From contig NC_081405.1 of assembly GCF_030272615.1 (NCBI RefSeq), positions 604,794,177 through 604,858,176 of the forward strand: DNA of 64,000 bases, read 5' to 3'. The stretch comes from Cryptomeria japonica. Lineage: Eukaryota > Streptophyta > Pinopsida > Cupressales > Cupressaceae. The notes beneath the pieces were generated by a model. The model was not told the DNA's origin and made no database searches. It was given only the letters and a program-made list of their open reading frames with translations. Shown piece by piece: positions 1 to 11,852 of this stretch; the stretch's first letter is position 1, and every line of letters begins with the position of its first letter. Made by a program: the position numbers and the translations under genes.

Positions 1-1379
1 AAATAGATAGATATTACCAAAGAGGCTTGAGAAAGCCAAGAGAGTTGCAAAAGAAATACCGTGAGAGTTTGAGAGTGTTGTAACAAACTAGAGATTGTGG
101 TAGCAAGCGAGAGAGAATCATAGGAAGCTATAAGAGCCCAAAGAATAAGAGAGATTGTATGGAGGAACTAGAGAGCTTGAAAGAAGAGAAAGATGGATTT
201 AAAAGAGAGAAGAGGAGGGAAAGAAGAGGTCAGCGAGCCATTTAGAAGATTTCGAGCCATTTCCACCAACATGTGCAAGTGAAAAGTGGAAAGGTGTGCT
301 CAGAAATGAAATTCGATAAGATGTCATGGGAAGAATGCGTGGTGCGTAGATGTCTGCGTGACGCGCTAGTGTCCAGACAAATCACACTAAAAAATGACAA
401 GTGGAAAGAGAAACAAAAGGCTAATATGAAACAAAAGCTGAAGAATAATTGCTGAAAGGGTTCTTGAGCATTCTGAGAGGAAAAAGGCTGATGCAAGGGC
501 TGAAGTGAGCCTACTTAGGTGCTAGGGGGGGAATTCACTTTCTAATTTCCCTCTCACTTAACTCTTCCACCTTTCCATTCTTCAATCTTTCATTCCTCCA
601 CTTTCAAAAAGGTGGCTTTTGATGAAAATAAATAATTTCTTTATTTATTTTTAGTTAACTCATTTTCTCTCCACTTAAATAATTCTCTCAATCAATCTTG
701 TCCATTCATTTCTCAAAATCAAAATCAATCTTAGCCATTGATCAAAATCAAAATCTATATAAATTGTGAATAAAATCCTCATTTTTAACAATCACACCTT
801 TGATATATTGTCATCATAATTGCATCACGCTTTTGAATTTTCTTTGTGCACACATAATTTCTAAGAGCCATCATACAAGAAGATTAAGAAGAACAATGGA
901 GGTCATGGATTTGATGCTAGGCACAATCATTTTAATTTTCATTTGAATGCATTTTTAATTCATCTTTCATTGATTTTTAAGGTTATTTTGCTTAGAAATG
1001 AGTTTTGTGGCTACGTAATGGTTCTTTGTAGGTTTCCCCTAAATTTACCTGCAACATTTTCTAATAAACCCAATGTGAAGACATTTTTAAATTTGACAAA
1101 TTGTTGTGAGTTTTTGATGTGACAAGATCTTGGCGATGTAATTGTGGAATCCAATGATGCAATTGACTATTTCATTGATGTTTCATGCAATCATTGGATA
1201 GATAGTAAATTAATTGGGTTTTAATTTTGATCATACAATGCAAATAAAAAATTGATTAATCACACATTTGGTTAAAATTAAGTGGACTAATTGATTGAGT
1301 TTTTAATTAGACACTGCAAATGGAAATCATTGGATCTCACATTTAGCTAATTAAATGACAATGAATCAATTTTACCATC
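1..1379. other. Gene-free region, purine-rich left end
   Basis: No convincing gene. Bases 1-260 are rich in GAGAG words and 540-900 are AT-rich. A short run of seven G at about 524-530 followed by AATTC could be the polypurine tract of a plus-strand LTR element whose LTR would lie to its right, but no matching second LTR was found, so this is only a possibility. The short frame at 273-455 shows no recognisable domain and is probably chance. Confidence 0.4.
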
Positions 1380-1700
1380 TAATTAAGGGTTTAATGGAAA
1401 AATTTGACAATCTAGCCTAATTAGGGGTTTTTATTTGAGAAATTTTACAATCTAGCCTAATTAAGGGTTTAATGGACAAATTTCACAATCTAGCCTAATT
1501 AGGGGTTTTATTCCACAAATTTCACAATCTAGCTTAATTAGAGGTTTAATTCAACAAATTTCATAATCTATCCTAATTAGGGGTTTAATTTGACAAATAC
1601 ATAATCTAGATTAATTAGGTGGGTAAATGGATCAAAAGCATAATCTAGATTAATGAGGTGGTTAAATCGATCAATTTCACAAATCTAGATAAAATTGACA
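1380..1700. repeat. 39-bp minisatellite, about 8 copies
   Basis: A block containing AATCTAGCCTAATTAGG recurs at about 1409, 1449, 1487, 1527, 1566, 1604, 1643 and 1683, a period of 38-40 bp. Copies on the left are closer to each other; those after 1600 drift (AATCTAGATTAAT). No coding potential. The word ACAAATTTCACAATCTAG is the best-conserved part of the unit. Confidence 0.85.
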
Positions 1701-3483
1701 AGTCAAAGGATCAATATCACATATAATTAGTCAAATGGGAAAAGAATTAATTAAAAATTACTCAATTGATCAAATGGTCAAATTTTGAGATAAAACAATT
1801 TTCTATTTTTCAAGAAAATATGTATATGTGATGCACTTTGTGAAACAAAGAGTACAATTCATAACACTTGAATTTGTTTTTTCATTAATGCAATTATTAA
1901 AAGGCAATTTTTTATGTTATTGATGGTTTGTTTTAAGCATTGTGGAGATCACGAGGCAAATACTTTTATTAGAAACTATTGATGAATTTGATGCAAGATG
2001 CCAAACAAAGGATTTGTGATTACAAACATTGAGTGTCTATTTTTCTAGCTTAGAGCATAAATACTTTTTAATCAGTAAATAAACCATGTCTATTTGTAGT
2101 GTTGGGTGTGCTTTCACATTGTTGGGTCAACCCATAGTTGCACTATGTATCCTCTCCCCTTGCTTTCAAGATCTTGGATGTAAGAGAAAAACGTAACAAC
2201 GCTTTTTTTTTCTTTTTTTCTTTTATAGAGAGAACTTGCCTTGGTGGGAAAAGAGGTACTCACCCCAAGTGAACAAATCTAAGTGGTTCTTTCCTTTGGT
2301 CCGCTATATGAATGGTTGAGGAAAAAGACATAGACTACTAGGTGATGTTTATCTATACTAACAATTCCCTAATACCCACATTTGTGCGAGGCATATCAAA
2401 CCCCTTTTATAGGGTTGTGTTAAGCTCTTAAGTGGTTCATTGCCGCATGTATAAACGTCAAGACCCTGAAGTTCCTCCACTACAAAGCAATTATGTTTAG
2501 AAACCCAAATCCTATACTTGTTGGTTTAGGGAGTGTGAATCGTACCCCATAGATACCCCTCATGTATCCTTCATTGTGAGACAAAAAATTCCTTAGTTAC
2601 AAGGTTTTCAAACCTTTGAGGTAAGAGAAAAGGTGTGTCGGTGTTGTGTTGGGGGATCGAGCACCACCTGATCTCTATCTGTTCCTAGTGTTTGTGGTAT
2701 TTTATTGTTGCAGGGGCCTCAACATGTATTATCTATTTCTAGGCTAGGTTGTAGATGTTTTCAATTATTTTCAAATGTGATGACTAATGAATTAAAACAT
2801 GGGATAATATAAGCCCCTCAGATCTTATTTTGATTTTTTAGAGTCAAACAACCATTCTGTTTGATGTGTCTTATGTGAGTGTTGAAACATTTTTTTTTTC
2901 TAAACCAAAACTCACTATCCAAACACACTTATCACAACAAACTAGTTGAAACATTGGAGACTCAAAAGGTTGTCAAACATAAAACATAAAGAAATTCAAA
3001 ACATTTGAGATAAAAAACATCGATAACTCTGGGAACTTTTCTTTCAACCCTGCATGTCAAAACATAGGTCTCATATTAGGTTAAACTTTGCATTGTCATT
3101 TTTGTAAGTCGTAGGTTAACTACTACCTCAGTTTGCATTATCCCAAACTTAGATTATTGCATAGTAAAGCCTCAAGTCCTTCATACTAGGTCATTTTATT
3201 TTCTTAGTGTAAGCCCATATATTGCATTTAGATTCCCAAAATTAGGTTTTGAAAGTCCAAAAAATAAAGTCTTAAGATCAAATCCTAGGTTACTGTTAAG
3301 GAGTCTAGACCTTGTCAAGCTTTGTCCTTTATCACCACAAGCAAGTCACAACACCATCTCATTATTCTAGTGATAGGTATGAATTTTTATTTTGTCCATC
3401 ATTTTATCCCTTTGATCCTTTAAGGTCTTAATTCCATTTCAGTCTCTTAGGGTTACATCCCTAGATTTGTATTTCCAAAGTCT
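1701..3483. other. Gene-free AT-rich region
   Basis: No gene, RNA gene or element end recognised. Poly-T and poly-CT runs occur near 2203-2225. The text reads like the non-coding part of an old LTR element (several short direct repeats such as GTTGGG), but no paired LTR or primer site could be matched. Confidence 0.4.
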
Positions 3484-3617
3484 TCAAATCCAATAACATA
3501 GGCTGTGTTTGCCATCCCTAAGTTGCTTTTTTACCTTCCTAAATATTGTAAAATCCAAAAACATAGGGTTAATTTGTCATTCATAAGTTGTATTTTACCT
3601 TCCTAAATATTGAAAAA
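3484..3617. repeat. 64-bp tandem duplication
   Basis: Two adjacent diverged copies share AATCCAAWAACATAGG, a TAAGTTG block and TTACCTTCCTAAATATTG; the last word occurs at 3531 and again at 3595, giving a 64-bp period. The duplication ends just left of the LTR edge at 3632. Confidence 0.7.
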
Positions 3618-3631
3618 TACCAAAAATATTG

Positions 3632-5976
3632 TGTAATGGCGGAGAAATTAGGGTTTCACCAATAAGGACAGTAAGACCACTAATCTTTCCTTAGGAACCA
3701 CTAAAATGAAAGAGGGGTAAACTTACTATATCTAGCCACAATCCAAATAAGGAAAGGGATGGAATTCTAATTAGGTTCACTAGTTATGTGTTTTCCTGCT
3801 CTTTTCTGTTGAAATTGGATGATAATTGTGAAATTAGGGTAAAACAAAGAATGATTGAAGGAAATTGTCAAAAATAGGCTACTATAGCTATCCCATGGAG
3901 CCATAAGCTGAGATCTAGGAAAAATAAGATATTAAAAGCTTTTTCCCAAAATTTTGGTCTAATTTTTCAAGACCAGGCAGTATAGATTTGGCTCGGTCCT
4001 TTGAATTTTACTCTATCAAAAGCTGAACCTGTTTGTTGCTATCGATTTTGTTGGAATCTTGGAATGCAACTCTTGAGCTTGTTTCTTGCACACAAAAAGA
4101 AAGGAAATAGGGTTGTGGATAGGGTTTTTCCTTAAGTCAAACCCCAGTTTAGGAATTAACCTTGAATTGAGTAATGTAAATACTAAAGTAAATGCTAAGG
4201 AGATACACCTTAGATATGCAATTGTTGATGATGATGCAATTCTCTTTGAATATAATCACAAATTTTGAATATAATCTAGCATGAAAAACACATGAAAATG
4301 AAAAACCCTAATCACACACACATTATTGCATGAAGATTGATGTAACTTTAGTCCACAATGCTTGAAGGATGAAATGATACCTTCAATATTTGAAAATGCC
4401 TGATGATGAATGCTTGGCAGATGCACAAATACTTTAGGTATCTCATGGATGGAGAATTAGATCTAAAATTAATTAATAGGATATTTTTATATAGGGTTCC
4501 CTAGGTAAATTATCGATTAGGCTGACCTCCAATGGTCAAGTGTAGCCATGGGGACCAAATGTAATTGGGGAGATAAAAAACTTGCCCCATTTCAAATTGG
4601 GGCCTATTTGATGGGGACCAAGGCATTTTAGGGTGCCCTAGTCTAGAGAAAGGTTTTCTATGACTTGGTCCTCCAGCAAAAAGGACTAGCCGATCAGTAA
4701 ATAGGGAAGGTACCTCTAATATGGGGCCCACTCAATGGTGTTCATGACTTCAGGGGTTGGAAAAAGGGCCAAAGTGGACCTAGAGAGGGGATGGAGATAT
4801 GGCATGCTAAAGTAGGAGCACAAACATGAGGTACAAATTAGATTGGTTACAATTTATGATGCTACATTTATTCCCCACTTTAATAGGAGTACAAGCCTAT
4901 GCAAATACTTGTGGTAAAGTATACAAATGAGAGAGACTTGAGAAACCGGGAGCAAGATCACAAGGAGATAATATATATCTAATTTTGAGGAACCAAGCCC
5001 CCAATCTTAGGATCTTAACTCACAAAATCATATGCAAGGACACACAAGACAAGAAAAAGAAAAAGATACACAACATAAGGGTTTAGTAATAAAAATAAAA
5101 AGGCTCCAAGTCAACTATTTGAAGAGACCTCGATAATGAAATGTCTTAGCTACTAATATCCTTCTCGAAATGCTATCACAAGAACACAAGTGATCATGTA
5201 AAAAGAGCAAGAGCATGCATAAAGTGATGAACCGTGATCCAAAAATATAAAATCTATGATCTCATGAGTAGAAGAAAGGGGAGAACATGGATACCATGGG
5301 ATAACAAGCTATGTTATGCTAGGTGATCCATGAGAAGAAGAGAAAGAGATGTTGTGAAATCCACAAGCTATCAAGCTATGTTATGCTAAGTGACCCACAA
5401 GAACATGAATACTCAAGAGAAAACAAGATAAATTATGTTGTGTGATTCATGCAAAGATGGAGAGCTGGAATATCTAGCAATTTGTATTATGGTAGTTCCA
5501 CTCTCTGAAAAAAGAAGAGCTGAACAATTTAGCAAGCTATGTTATGCTAGTCAAATCACCCTACTACATATTCTGCTATCAAGTTTCAAGAGTTAAGCAT
5601 CTCATATAAGACTTGTTGGTTTGGTTTCAAGAATAAAAAAACCTATTCAAGACATGAAATTAAAACAAAATGTGCTTGGTTTTGATTATGCAACATCTTG
5701 TATAAGACTTGTTGGTTTGGTTTCAAGAATGAACATCCCATATAAGACATATAAAAAGCTACGTTTAGTTTTTGAGCATGAAACATCTCATATAAGACTT
5801 GTTGGTTTGGTTTCAAGAATGAACAACCCATATAAGACATATAAAAGGCTATGTTTGGTTTCGAGCATGAAACATCTCATATAAGACTTGCTGGTTTGGT
5901 TTCGAGAATGGACACTCAGTGTAATTCATGCATAATATAATACAAAAATATATAGTAAAACAGAGGGTGATATTCA
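3632..5976 (-). repeat. Left (3') LTR of the 3.6-9.2 kb element
   Basis: The start TGTAATGGCG is fixed by the matching right copy at 8728. The right end is less sure: the sequence ...ATATTCA just before a C7 run at 5981 gives an LTR of about 2.3 kb, while an alternative end at 4866 (CTACA before TTTATTCCCCACTT) gives 1.2 kb. I prefer the longer version because of the stronger polypurine tract. The LTR contains minisatellites (see 5220-5915). Confidence 0.5.
5220..5915. repeat. Short tandem repeats inside the LTR
   Basis: Two repeat types lie side by side. From 5305 to 5560 the word AAGCTATGTTATGCTA recurs several times at irregular spacing. From 5598 to 5915 a unit of about 90-96 bp recurs (CATCTCATATAAGACTTG followed by TTGGTTTGGTTTCAAGAAT), with three and a half copies. 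The open frames crossing this stretch on either strand are products of the repeat and not genes. Confidence 0.75.
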
Positions 5977-5990
5977 ATTCCCCCCCTTAA
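5977..5990 (-). other. Candidate polypurine tract
   Basis: ATTCCCCCCCTTAAG on the plus strand reads as an A/G-rich tract on the minus strand, directly inside the left LTR. It resembles the tract of the 42.9-45.6 kb element (CCCCCCCCTTAAG at 43557). Confidence 0.5.
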
Positions 5991-8711
5991 GATGTCAACA
6001 TAGTCCTATGTTGATGTATTAAGGAAGCTAGAAACAAGGTTACAAACTTTCATTGCCAAGGAGATATCCTTTTAGTCAACAATGTTCATAAATCCAAGAT
6101 AAAGAGGCATTACTCTTATAAGAAAGGAAAAGATAGTTGTAAAAGAGATATCTTGAAACAAGTGTAAAGGGAATCCTTTGAAGGAGAAGAGATCCTTTCT
6201 CAAAGACATCTACCTCCAAGAGGATATTTTTGAACAAAAATGACATCATTGACCAAAAGAAAGGAAGGAGAACAAGAATTCATAACTTCCTCTTATTTAT
6301 AGGAAAAAACAATTCTTGATGAAGGATACTACACTTTTGACCCAAAGTGAGGGGTTTGTTTATAATAGACATACATTACCAAATGAAGAAGAGGTTGTAG
6401 ATTGCAAACAAGGATGCACACCTCTTGCATAAGAGATAATCCTTGAGAAAAAATCCACTTCACACAAGGAATGACATCGTATCATAAGAAAACAACACTC
6501 AAAAAAGGAAAAGTGGATCTTTAGAAAGGATAAGAGAAATCAATGCCCCCTAAGCATAGGGACAAAGAGAAAGATTATACAATGTCCAAGGAGAGATTTA
6601 TTCCTAAGAGATGTAATATTTCAAGCAAGGAGTGGGTCCTAACCAAGGGACACACATGTAGTCATGTGAAGGATAATTCTATGCAAGAAAGGACACCATG
6701 TTATGAAAAATATAACTCATATAGGAAAAATTGAATCCTTAGAAAGATGAAAGAGAGATAAAATTATTCTTTTCCCCGAAGCATAGAGACAAGAATAAAT
6801 ATTATGTTTCTCATTGAGTAAGATTGCACCTGAAATTGTACTACCATGAATTACAATAAGCCCCCAATGGGTAAGCTAACAATGTCACATAGTGAGGAGC
6901 AACATATTAGGAACTTGAATATTATTTGAAATGATTATGATAAATATATCATTCATTTTCATATGTTATTTTTATGATACCTAAACCAATATATTGTATT
7001 TTAAATTTTCAAAGCTTTACATTCATTAGTAAAATGACCATGGATTTGATGATACCTACAAAAAGTAGCATTTTAAAAATGTTGTCTACATTTCTTTCTT
7101 TGTTTAGGCCAAAGAGGAGAAATTAAGTTGGCGTGAAGAAGATCAGACAAAACATTATCTTGTTGTAATTCCATATTGGAATGAGAAGATATGGATTCAC
7201 TAGAAAATGGAGGAGGGGATGTTGACAAAGGAAGAGGTTGTAAACCTAGCTTTTCATTAGAAAAGTGTTATTTCTCATGACTTTCAAAACTTTGTTGCAC
7301 ACATCCTAAAACTTGTCCATTGTAACCCTATGTAGGATCAAGAGAGGGTTTTCTCTTAGGTGGAATTGGACTGAAGTTTAAAGAGGGCCAATCAATATCT
7401 ATACACGTGTTAGGAAACAATTTTGAGTAACAAAGTGAGACATCTTATATTTTCTACAAAAAACAAGGTGTGAAATCTAATGACCCCTAATCATCCTCCA
7501 AGAGTTCTTCTTTAGGAACATCATTAGTAGGAGATGTTGTATTTGTTCGAATTGGAGAGAGGATTGTAGGAACTAAAAAAGTATATTGTGCTTGAATTTG
7601 TATGTTCTTGTCATCTTCTAAAGTAAACACTTTATTATTATATGTGTAAGACACTATATTATAGTTAGGTTGATGGTTCACTCCATCCCTTACAATATTT
7701 TTTGGCTTTTGGTGAGGTTGAGAGACACTTTGATGAAGGTGGACAACAACCTTAGGCTTCTCGACAAAATGAATAACATTAATTTGATCTTGGAAACATT
7801 ATAATGATAGGAAATGATATTATCCTCTTTCTCTAAAGTATCTTCATGAAAAACCTCAGGAAATGGACAATCATATCTCACTGATGCCCCATCTCTAGGG
7901 AGAAGGTTATTGAAATTAATAGAAGGTGAGGTGTTATTAAGGGAATCGTCAATCATATCACCCTCTTTTACCATAATATCATCCTCTTTCACTAAGGTAC
8001 TCTCATGGGGAGGGACATATGCAGAGAATAATCAACATCATTCTCCAATGGTTCATCCCAAAGAGGGAGATAATTGAGAGAAATGTTAAAAATATCTTCT
8101 TATATCGATATGTCCTCTTTAGGGAGGGAAACTTTGGGAGATGATTCATTGAAAGGTTCATAAAGGGGATTTTCATATGTCTTAAATCCTTGTAGCGTAA
8201 GAGCATTCTCTTTCACCAAAGTATCTTTGTAAGGAGATTATTGGTAGTATTCTCTTGTACTAGAATGCCATAATGAGTAGGATAAAAATCAAAGTCGTAG
8301 GTACTAAATGGCTCATCAAAGGTAGTAAAGTATTGTAAAAATAAATTTGACATTTTTTGGATTTAAGAAAAGAAAACTTGTAATGAAAGAAGCTAATGTA
8401 AGGAAACAAAGCGTAAAACGATTAATAAGCACACATAACAATGCATGAAATAATTTTTTAATTTATTTATATTGTTTTGAAACATGTTATTTAGAAGATG
8501 TAATGTAAGAATGAACTAGATCTGACAACACAATTGAACAATTATGCAATCCACAAGTCAATTTTAAGAAAACAAATTAGGGTTTTCATGAAATTAACCC
8601 CTAAATTTATGTTATTCAATTTTGTAAATATGATCTATGAGTGTAAATTTGAATGTTAAAGTGCATACAAATTAGATTTGAGACAACAAATTAGAAATAA
8701 ACATGAAAGAA
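5991..8711 (-). other. Internal region, no recognised protein
   Basis: This 2.7-kb internal part has only short broken frames. On the minus strand, three at 7487-7681, 7690-7992 and 8003-8206 are acidic and low-complexity (a stretch rich in Glu and Asp around 7950-7990) and could be scraps of one degenerate gene, with repeated words (AAAGTATCTT, TCTTTCACYAA) between 7840 and 8230. I recognise no domain. Nothing like gag, protease, integrase or reverse transcriptase is visible. Confidence 0.4.
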
Positions 8712-8724
8712 GTCAGGTTCACCA
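8712..8724 (-). other. Candidate primer-binding site
   Basis: GTCAGGTTCACCA on the plus strand is TGGTGAACCTGAC on the minus strand, three bases inside the right LTR. It begins with the TGG expected of a tRNA primer site. I cannot name the tRNA; it is not the initiator-Met type seen elsewhere in the window. Confidence 0.45.
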
Positions 8725-8727
8725 AAA

Positions 8728-9250
8728 TGTAATGGCGAGGAAAACTAGGGTTTCACCAATAATGATAGTAAGATCACTAATCTTTACTTGATGACCACTA
8801 CATTGAAAGAGGGTTGAACCTAATAGATCTAGCCATAATATAAATAAGGAAAGGTCAGAAATTATGATTAGATTCACTGGCTATGTGTTTTCCCCCTCTT
8901 TCTTGTTGAAATTGGATGATAATTATGAAATTAGGGTAAAACAAGGAATGATGAAAGTAAATTATCAAAAATAGGCTGCTACAAATATCCCATGGAGCCA
9001 CAAGGTGAGATATGTGCAAAATAAAATATTTAAAACCCATTCCTAGAAGTTCGACTTGATTTTCCAAGACCAAGTAGTACAGATTCACGTTGATCCTCTA
9101 AATTTTACTCTATTGAAAGCTAAACCTATTCATCACTTTCAGCTTTGTGAGAATCCTAGAATGTATCTCTTGAGCCTATTCCTTGAACATAGAAAGAAAG
9201 GAAATAGGGTTGTGGATAGGATTTTCCCTTAAGTAAAACCCCTATTTAAG
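8728..9250 (-). repeat. Right (5') LTR, truncated
   Basis: About 520 bp aligned with 3632-4155, with many substitutions and small indels. Similarity stops near 9245 after AAACCCCTATTTAAGAAT, so most of the LTR is missing. Loss of the end means the target-site duplication cannot be checked. Confidence 0.65.
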
Positions 9251-9835
9251 AATATTTAGATTTAAGCCTTTGCAAATCATCAAATATATGCGTTCTCCTA
9301 AAATCATTGAGTATTCTATGATCATATTCATTTAAAAAAATATGAATGTAACAATGAATGTCCTCTTGACGATTAAATTTGGTGGGAACAAGAGAAAAAT
9401 CACCAATAGGGTCTTCCACCAAGGGTATATGGATGCTTCCCTAAAATAGGTCAAGGTTCATCTAGAATACTGATAATCTTAGAATTTGTCATTGAAAAAT
9501 CACAATATTAGAAATAAATTTGATCAAATGCAACGACGTCTTTGCTTGAGTTGATCACCTTTTTGCATCAATAGTTCCTCAAATTTAAAAGTGCTCAAAA
9601 TTAACTTAAGAATACAATACATATTTGTCACTTAGGGTTTCCATCATTTCCTCAAAAAGATGACACACTGTACTACCTGAAACCTCAATAAATATTTCTG
9701 ACCAAGAAAACTATATAGAAACCTTCACAAATCTATTTCTAAGCCTACCACGCTGAAAGAAATTCAATATCTAAACTGTGAAGGGGGCTCTTAGGATTTG
9801 CTTTTAATTATCCCTTTGAAACATTACTATCAAAA
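9251..9835. other. Unrecognised remnant sequence
   Basis: No intact frame. Minus-strand reading gives scraps broken by many stops. It may be the downstream part of the gag-like remnant to its right. Confidence 0.3.
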
Positions 9836-10370
9836 TTAGTTCCTCGAAGAAGGGTCAACACCTATAGCAGGCACAAATCCATCTTCAATCTTCTTTCTAA
9901 CTTTTTCTTCTAATTTCTTTACCCATGCCATCTTTATTTTATCCTTCTCTTTATTGATATTAATTTTCTTTTTTGAGCCATTAGTCTTCTCATTCCTTCT
10001 TCTATAGTATTTTAAAATATGTCCCATTCTGTTACAACTATAGCATACCAAACATCTTTGTGAATCATTTCCATTCATTCTTCTATACTTATGATTTCAC
10101 TCAACAAGCTTATGCCCAAAATTATTGCAAGCATAACACATCCATTAAAAGATTGGACATACCTATGAAAACTTGAATTTATATATCTATTCCAATTCAT
10201 CCCACTTCTACATTCATTTGCTTTGTGTCCAAACTTATTGTAATAGTAACAATGACCATTAAATATTTGATTTTTGATGTGAATTCTACATTCACTATCT
10301 CTATGTCCAAATTTATTTCATGAAAAACAATTACCATTAAAAGATGAGAAATACTTGGATTCAATAAAAA
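9836..10370 (-). pseudogene. Gag-like zinc-knuckle array, decayed
   Basis: Minus-strand reading shows several CCHC zinc-knuckle motifs of the Gag nucleocapsid type. The best lies in the frame 9836-10078 (C-Y-S-C-N-R-M-G-H with the last Cys replaced by Tyr). At least two more follow upstream (about 10090-10340) as broken copies, with FNGHCYYYNKFGHKANEC readable near 10210-10265 and FNGNCF with KFGHRDSEC near 10290-10340. A Lys-rich tail follows the last knuckle. Such knuckles bind retroelement RNA in the particle. The array arrangement matches that at 51169-51560, so a related gag is likely. Frameshifts and lost Cys residues show it is dead. Confidence 0.65.
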
Positions 10371-10563
10371 GGAGGTCTCCTGAAGTTCATCAAGTTTTGG
10401 ACTAGAATGAAATATTTCTGATCTTTATTAGTGTTCTTCAATTTATCCTTGAGCCTTTCCTTTTCCCTTTTTTCTTGGAGTCTTAGAGTATTCACCTTTT
10501 TCAAAGTCAAGTCCACCTTTGTCTTTATTTTGTTTCTAAGAACTAAGCATTACATAAAGCACT

Positions 10564-10908
10564 TCACTGCCACCTTTTAATTTTAGAGCTAGAGCTATCA
10601 ATCTGATCCTTTGTATCTTTTAGTTCCTTCTTAATATTGATCACTTCTTCTTCAGGTTTGGTGTATTGTTTGATTTTCCCATCAAGCTTTGTTTTAAAAT
10701 CATCAATGACCTTCTTTCCCTTTTCAAGAAAAATTCTTAGATAAGAAATATTTTCTATAACCTTCTTGTTTTTTTGCCTACATTCATTTAGGTATACCAA
10801 TGCTGATCTTAATTCTCCTTTCATGTCAACAACACCATTGACATCATCCCAATCACATTGATCCATAACATCCATCTCATTCAAATATTCTCCAAACATA
10901 GTGTTCAA
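10564..10908 (-). pseudogene. Coiled-coil gag-like segment
   Basis: A 114-residue minus-strand frame, rich in Lys, Glu and Leu, with heptad-like spacing over residues 35-105, so probably a coiled coil. It lies between the primer-binding site (10956) and the zinc-knuckle array (ending 9836), the position of the middle part of Gag. The counterpart at 51811-52125 is also coiled-coil and also sits between primer site and knuckles. No capsid homology can be claimed by eye. The frame is open but is probably a fragment of a longer, broken gag. Confidence 0.5.
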
Positions 10909-10955
10909 ATCCTAGATTTACCTTAGTGGTTAAATTACTTCTTTAGGAACTAGAC

Positions 10956-10965
10956 TCTAATACCA
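10956..10965 (-). other. Primer-binding site, initiator-Met tRNA type
   Basis: TCTAATACCA on the plus strand reads TGGTATTAGA on the minus strand, one mismatch from the common plant primer site TGGTATCAGAGC. It is two bases from the LTR edge TGTTGAACAC at 10968. Confidence 0.75.
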
Positions 10966-10967
10966 AT

Positions 10968-11852
10968 TGTTGAACACTACCAAATGCTGAGAGGGCGGGT
11001 GAATCAAGATATACTAAAGCTTGATAAGATTAAATCATACATTCCATTGAGTCTTCAGTACAACATTCATTACACATGCATGAAAGTAAATAAATAAAAT
11101 AGCAAGTACAACCACAAGAGAACACCAAGATTTTTTACATGGAAAACCCAAGCTGGAAAAAACCACGGTAAGAATAATACTCATGGTATATGTATTAAAT
11201 TTCTTAGAAAGTTTTATGCCTTAGGCCAGGGAGCTCACTGCTCAGAATTTGTAGGCTAACACACACAAACTTAGGGAAAGATAAAAAATACTTGCACAAC
11301 TGAAGATAACTTCTTCAAGGAAAGATACAAAATATTTGTCCAGATACAATAAAGTCAAGAGATCGAATTCCAAGAGAATGGTATCTACCAATATGCAGAT
11401 AATAGTTCACAATTTATTACTCATCTAATCTAGCCTTCATTACTACGTTGTACCACATTCAAACCTCTATATTAATTCACATTATCTTTGCATGAAACAT
11501 ATAAAATTTGACTCACATAATGCTATATTCACTCAATTATTCTATCATTTATATATCAATAAGATCTTCAATATCCCCTATTAGGTCGGCCTATAAAACA
11601 TGTAGCGTGTATATGCTTTGCCAAAGACAAAATTCTGTATAAAAAACATATGGAAGGAAAAAAATATGTGTGAATATTCACACCATTTCAGTACACCTTC
11701 CAAATATCTCCAAAAAGGTTTTACACTCACCACATGCAACGAATGAAACCAAAAGACAAAAGTTGGCTTCACATGCTAAATCATTTTACTCATACTAATC
11801 TATTTTACTCAAGATTTTAATCTAGACCAAAAATAAGACTTGCGGACCAACA
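10968..11852 (-). repeat. 5' LTR of the gag-like remnant (right end uncertain)
   Basis: The left edge TGTTGAACAC is set by the adjacent primer site. Inside, GAGAGGGCGGGTGAATCA follows the edge, a pattern shared with the LTRs at 24005, 46371, 52265 and 62249, and TGGAAAACCC with GGGAGCTCACTGCTCA lies further in. The right end may be at CGGACCAACA (11852), giving 885 bp, but no second copy or duplication confirms it; the LTR could instead run to 13203. Confidence 0.5.

Larger units (their letters stand above)
3632..9250 (-). mobile_element. Large LTR element without recognisable pol (LARD-like), decayed
   Basis: Two direct repeats open with TGTAATGGCG, at 3632 and 8728, and stay alignable for about 520 bp (for example CCATGGAGCCA, GGAAATAGGGTTGTGGATAG). 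The left copy ends next to a C-run at 5981, and the right copy is preceded by a TGG-type primer-site candidate. Together these fit an LTR element on the minus strand with its 5' LTR at the right, truncated near 9250. No protease, integrase or reverse transcriptase was seen inside. The label LARD-like rests on absence of pol and is an inference. Confidence 0.6.

Noticed and set aside
4510-4731. 73-residue minus-strand frame
   Set aside because: Lies in the LTR of the 3.6-9.2 kb element; no domain and poor composition.
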